DNA from: Spirosoma sp.
GTDB taxonomy: Bacteria > Bacteroidota > Bacteroidia > Cytophagales > Spirosomataceae
Direction: 5' to 3'
Length of the DNA stretch: 6,184 nucleotides
NCBI GenBank assembly: GCA_028288385.1
Contig: JAQBNX010000103.1
Span: forward strand, 1-6,184
Made by a program: the position numbers and the translations under genes. Shown in pieces: positions 5,576 to 6,184 of this stretch. The notes beneath the pieces were generated by a model that worked only from the letters and a program-made list of their open reading frames with translations, ran no database searches and was not told where the DNA came from. How positions within the stretch are numbered: the stretch's first letter is position 1; every line of letters begins with the position of its first letter.

Positions 5576-5985
5576 ATGCCAGTAACCTGACATGGGGCAT
5601 CATACAGCGGTTGGATTGCTGGCTGAGATTGGTACTAACATGGAGCAGTTTCTCGCCGACCGGGCTGCCGGACCGGAAGCACCTAGCTTCCTGGGCGGGG
5701 ATGGCTCTGGGTAACGATAAAAGTTCGAGCAAAAATTACGCGTACTACCCACGGCAGTAGATATTTAAAAAGTTTGTTGGTCGAAGCGACCTAGTCAGCT
5801 TCCCGGACTAAAGACACCTATTTGAGCAGTAAGTACCGGGCTTTAGTGGCCCGTCGTGGTAAGAAACGGGCCTTAATTGCGGTAGGACATAAGATCCTGC
5901 CTCTCCGCCGGTTGGTAGCCTATACTCGGCAACATCTGCCCAAATCTTCCCATTAGCTTAGACTCATCTGAACAACTCCTTGAGA
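5576..5985 (+). pseudogene. IS110-family transposase, C-terminal remnant (frameshifted)
   Basis: The remnant shows the IS110 C-terminal (Transposase_20) region across three frames. First comes GHHTAVGLLAEIGTNMEQF (about 5595-5651). After a 16-base insert, HLASWAGMALGNDKSSSK (5680-5733) follows. After one extra A in an A-run it continues as ITRTTHGSRYLKSLLVEAT (from 5735) and SASRTKDTYLSSKYRALVA, then RRGKKRALIAVGHKIL. A TAG replaces the usual Trp between the EAT and SAS segments. Just upstream, MPVT (5576-5587) fits the same domain after a one-base shift. Beyond HKIL the match fades; one frame closes at TAG 5954-5956 and another shows ILGN-like residues. The visible piece equals about the last 40 percent of a ~330-residue protein. 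It lies between two AT-rich stretches. Whether it belonged to the same copy as 619-911 cannot be decided from here. Confidence 0.83.
5661..5676. other. 16-base GC-rich insertion in IS110 C-terminal remnant
   Basis: The insert CGGGCTGCCGGACCGG separates EQFLAD from KHLASWAGM. Removing 16 bases gives EQFLADKHLASWAG, which has the usual IS110 spacing. On the minus strand it contains GGCAGCCCG, one base different from the 9-mer in the inserts at 664-679 and 1833-1848. An alternative reading is a 13-base insertion between two GACCGG copies (5658-5663, 5671-5676), which also restores the frame. Confidence 0.5.
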
Positions 5986-6184
5986 ATTAAAAAGCAGTAA
6001 ACTGTATAAGATTTAATTTTTCTTTAATTGACGGTATTATATTTTGAATAATGTATTATATTATTGCATAATAAATAGAATATTATCAAAATAGAAAAAT
6101 TATATATTGACATTTATCCGATATGCGAAATACATTTTTATCTTTGAATGTAGTTTTAAGAACTATACAATCGGCCAATTGAAT
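5986..6184. other. AT-rich tail without a gene
   Basis: No reading frame of note on either strand. The stretch is very AT-rich with many TATTAT-type repeats. TATCTTTG (6139-6146, plus) fits the Bacteroidota -7 box TAnnTTTG, but the nearest TTG upstream (6107-6109) is too far for a -33 box. It may be the start of a promoter for a gene to the right of the window. Confidence 0.3.

Noticed and set aside
1664..5791. Shared 13-mer GTCGAAGCGACCT in the IS200 and IS110 remnants
   Set aside because: One 13-base match between two places in 6 kb can arise by chance. In the IS110 it is plain coding sequence (VEAT), and the two contexts differ.
1..6184. CRISPR array, tRNA or rRNA
   Set aside because: No regularly spaced repeats, no cloverleaf and no conserved rRNA segments were seen on either strand.

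Overview
The window looks like Bacteroidota DNA, most likely a Cytophagales bacterium of the Spirosoma type. This rests on the style of the proteins (a Tat-leader TldD, a DUF3575-like outer-membrane barrel remnant, Bacteroidota-style IS200, IS110 and IS5 transposase fragments) and is an inference, not a database result.

Only two complete genes are present. Both lie on the minus strand and read right to left: a tldD-like gene (5381 to 3741) and, 116 bases downstream, a tldE/pmbA-like gene (3624 to 2257). They encode the two halves of a TldD/TldE zinc protease. The TldD half carries HExxxH and a twin-arginine leader; the TldE half has neither. If both work in one complex outside the cytoplasm, TldE would have to be carried out by its partner.

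Left of the pair, 1-2256 is a graveyard. It holds the 3' end of an unrecognised gene (1-318, plus), an uncoded stretch with inverted repeats (319-618), the N-terminal part of an IS110 transposase (619-911, plus), a decayed outer-membrane beta-barrel gene (about 1600-919, minus), an IS200 tnpA that has lost its catalytic-tyrosine end (1989 to about 1600, minus) with its left-end hairpin (2030-2048), and the last ~35 codons of an IS5-family transposase (2057-2161, plus). Right of tldD come an AT-rich leader, the C-terminal part of an IS110 transposase (about 5576-5985, plus) and an AT-rich tail.

The least expected pattern is inside the transposase remnants. At four places the reading frame breaks, and removing exactly 16 bases restores the conserved family sequence: 664-679, 1664-1679, 1833-1848 and 5661-5676. 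Three of the four contain GGC(C/A)GCCCG in one orientation or the other. Two are flanked by 4-base direct repeats (GTGG, GAAG). These look like tiny insertions, or scars of excised elements, and not random single-base decay. The tldD and tldE frames carry none.
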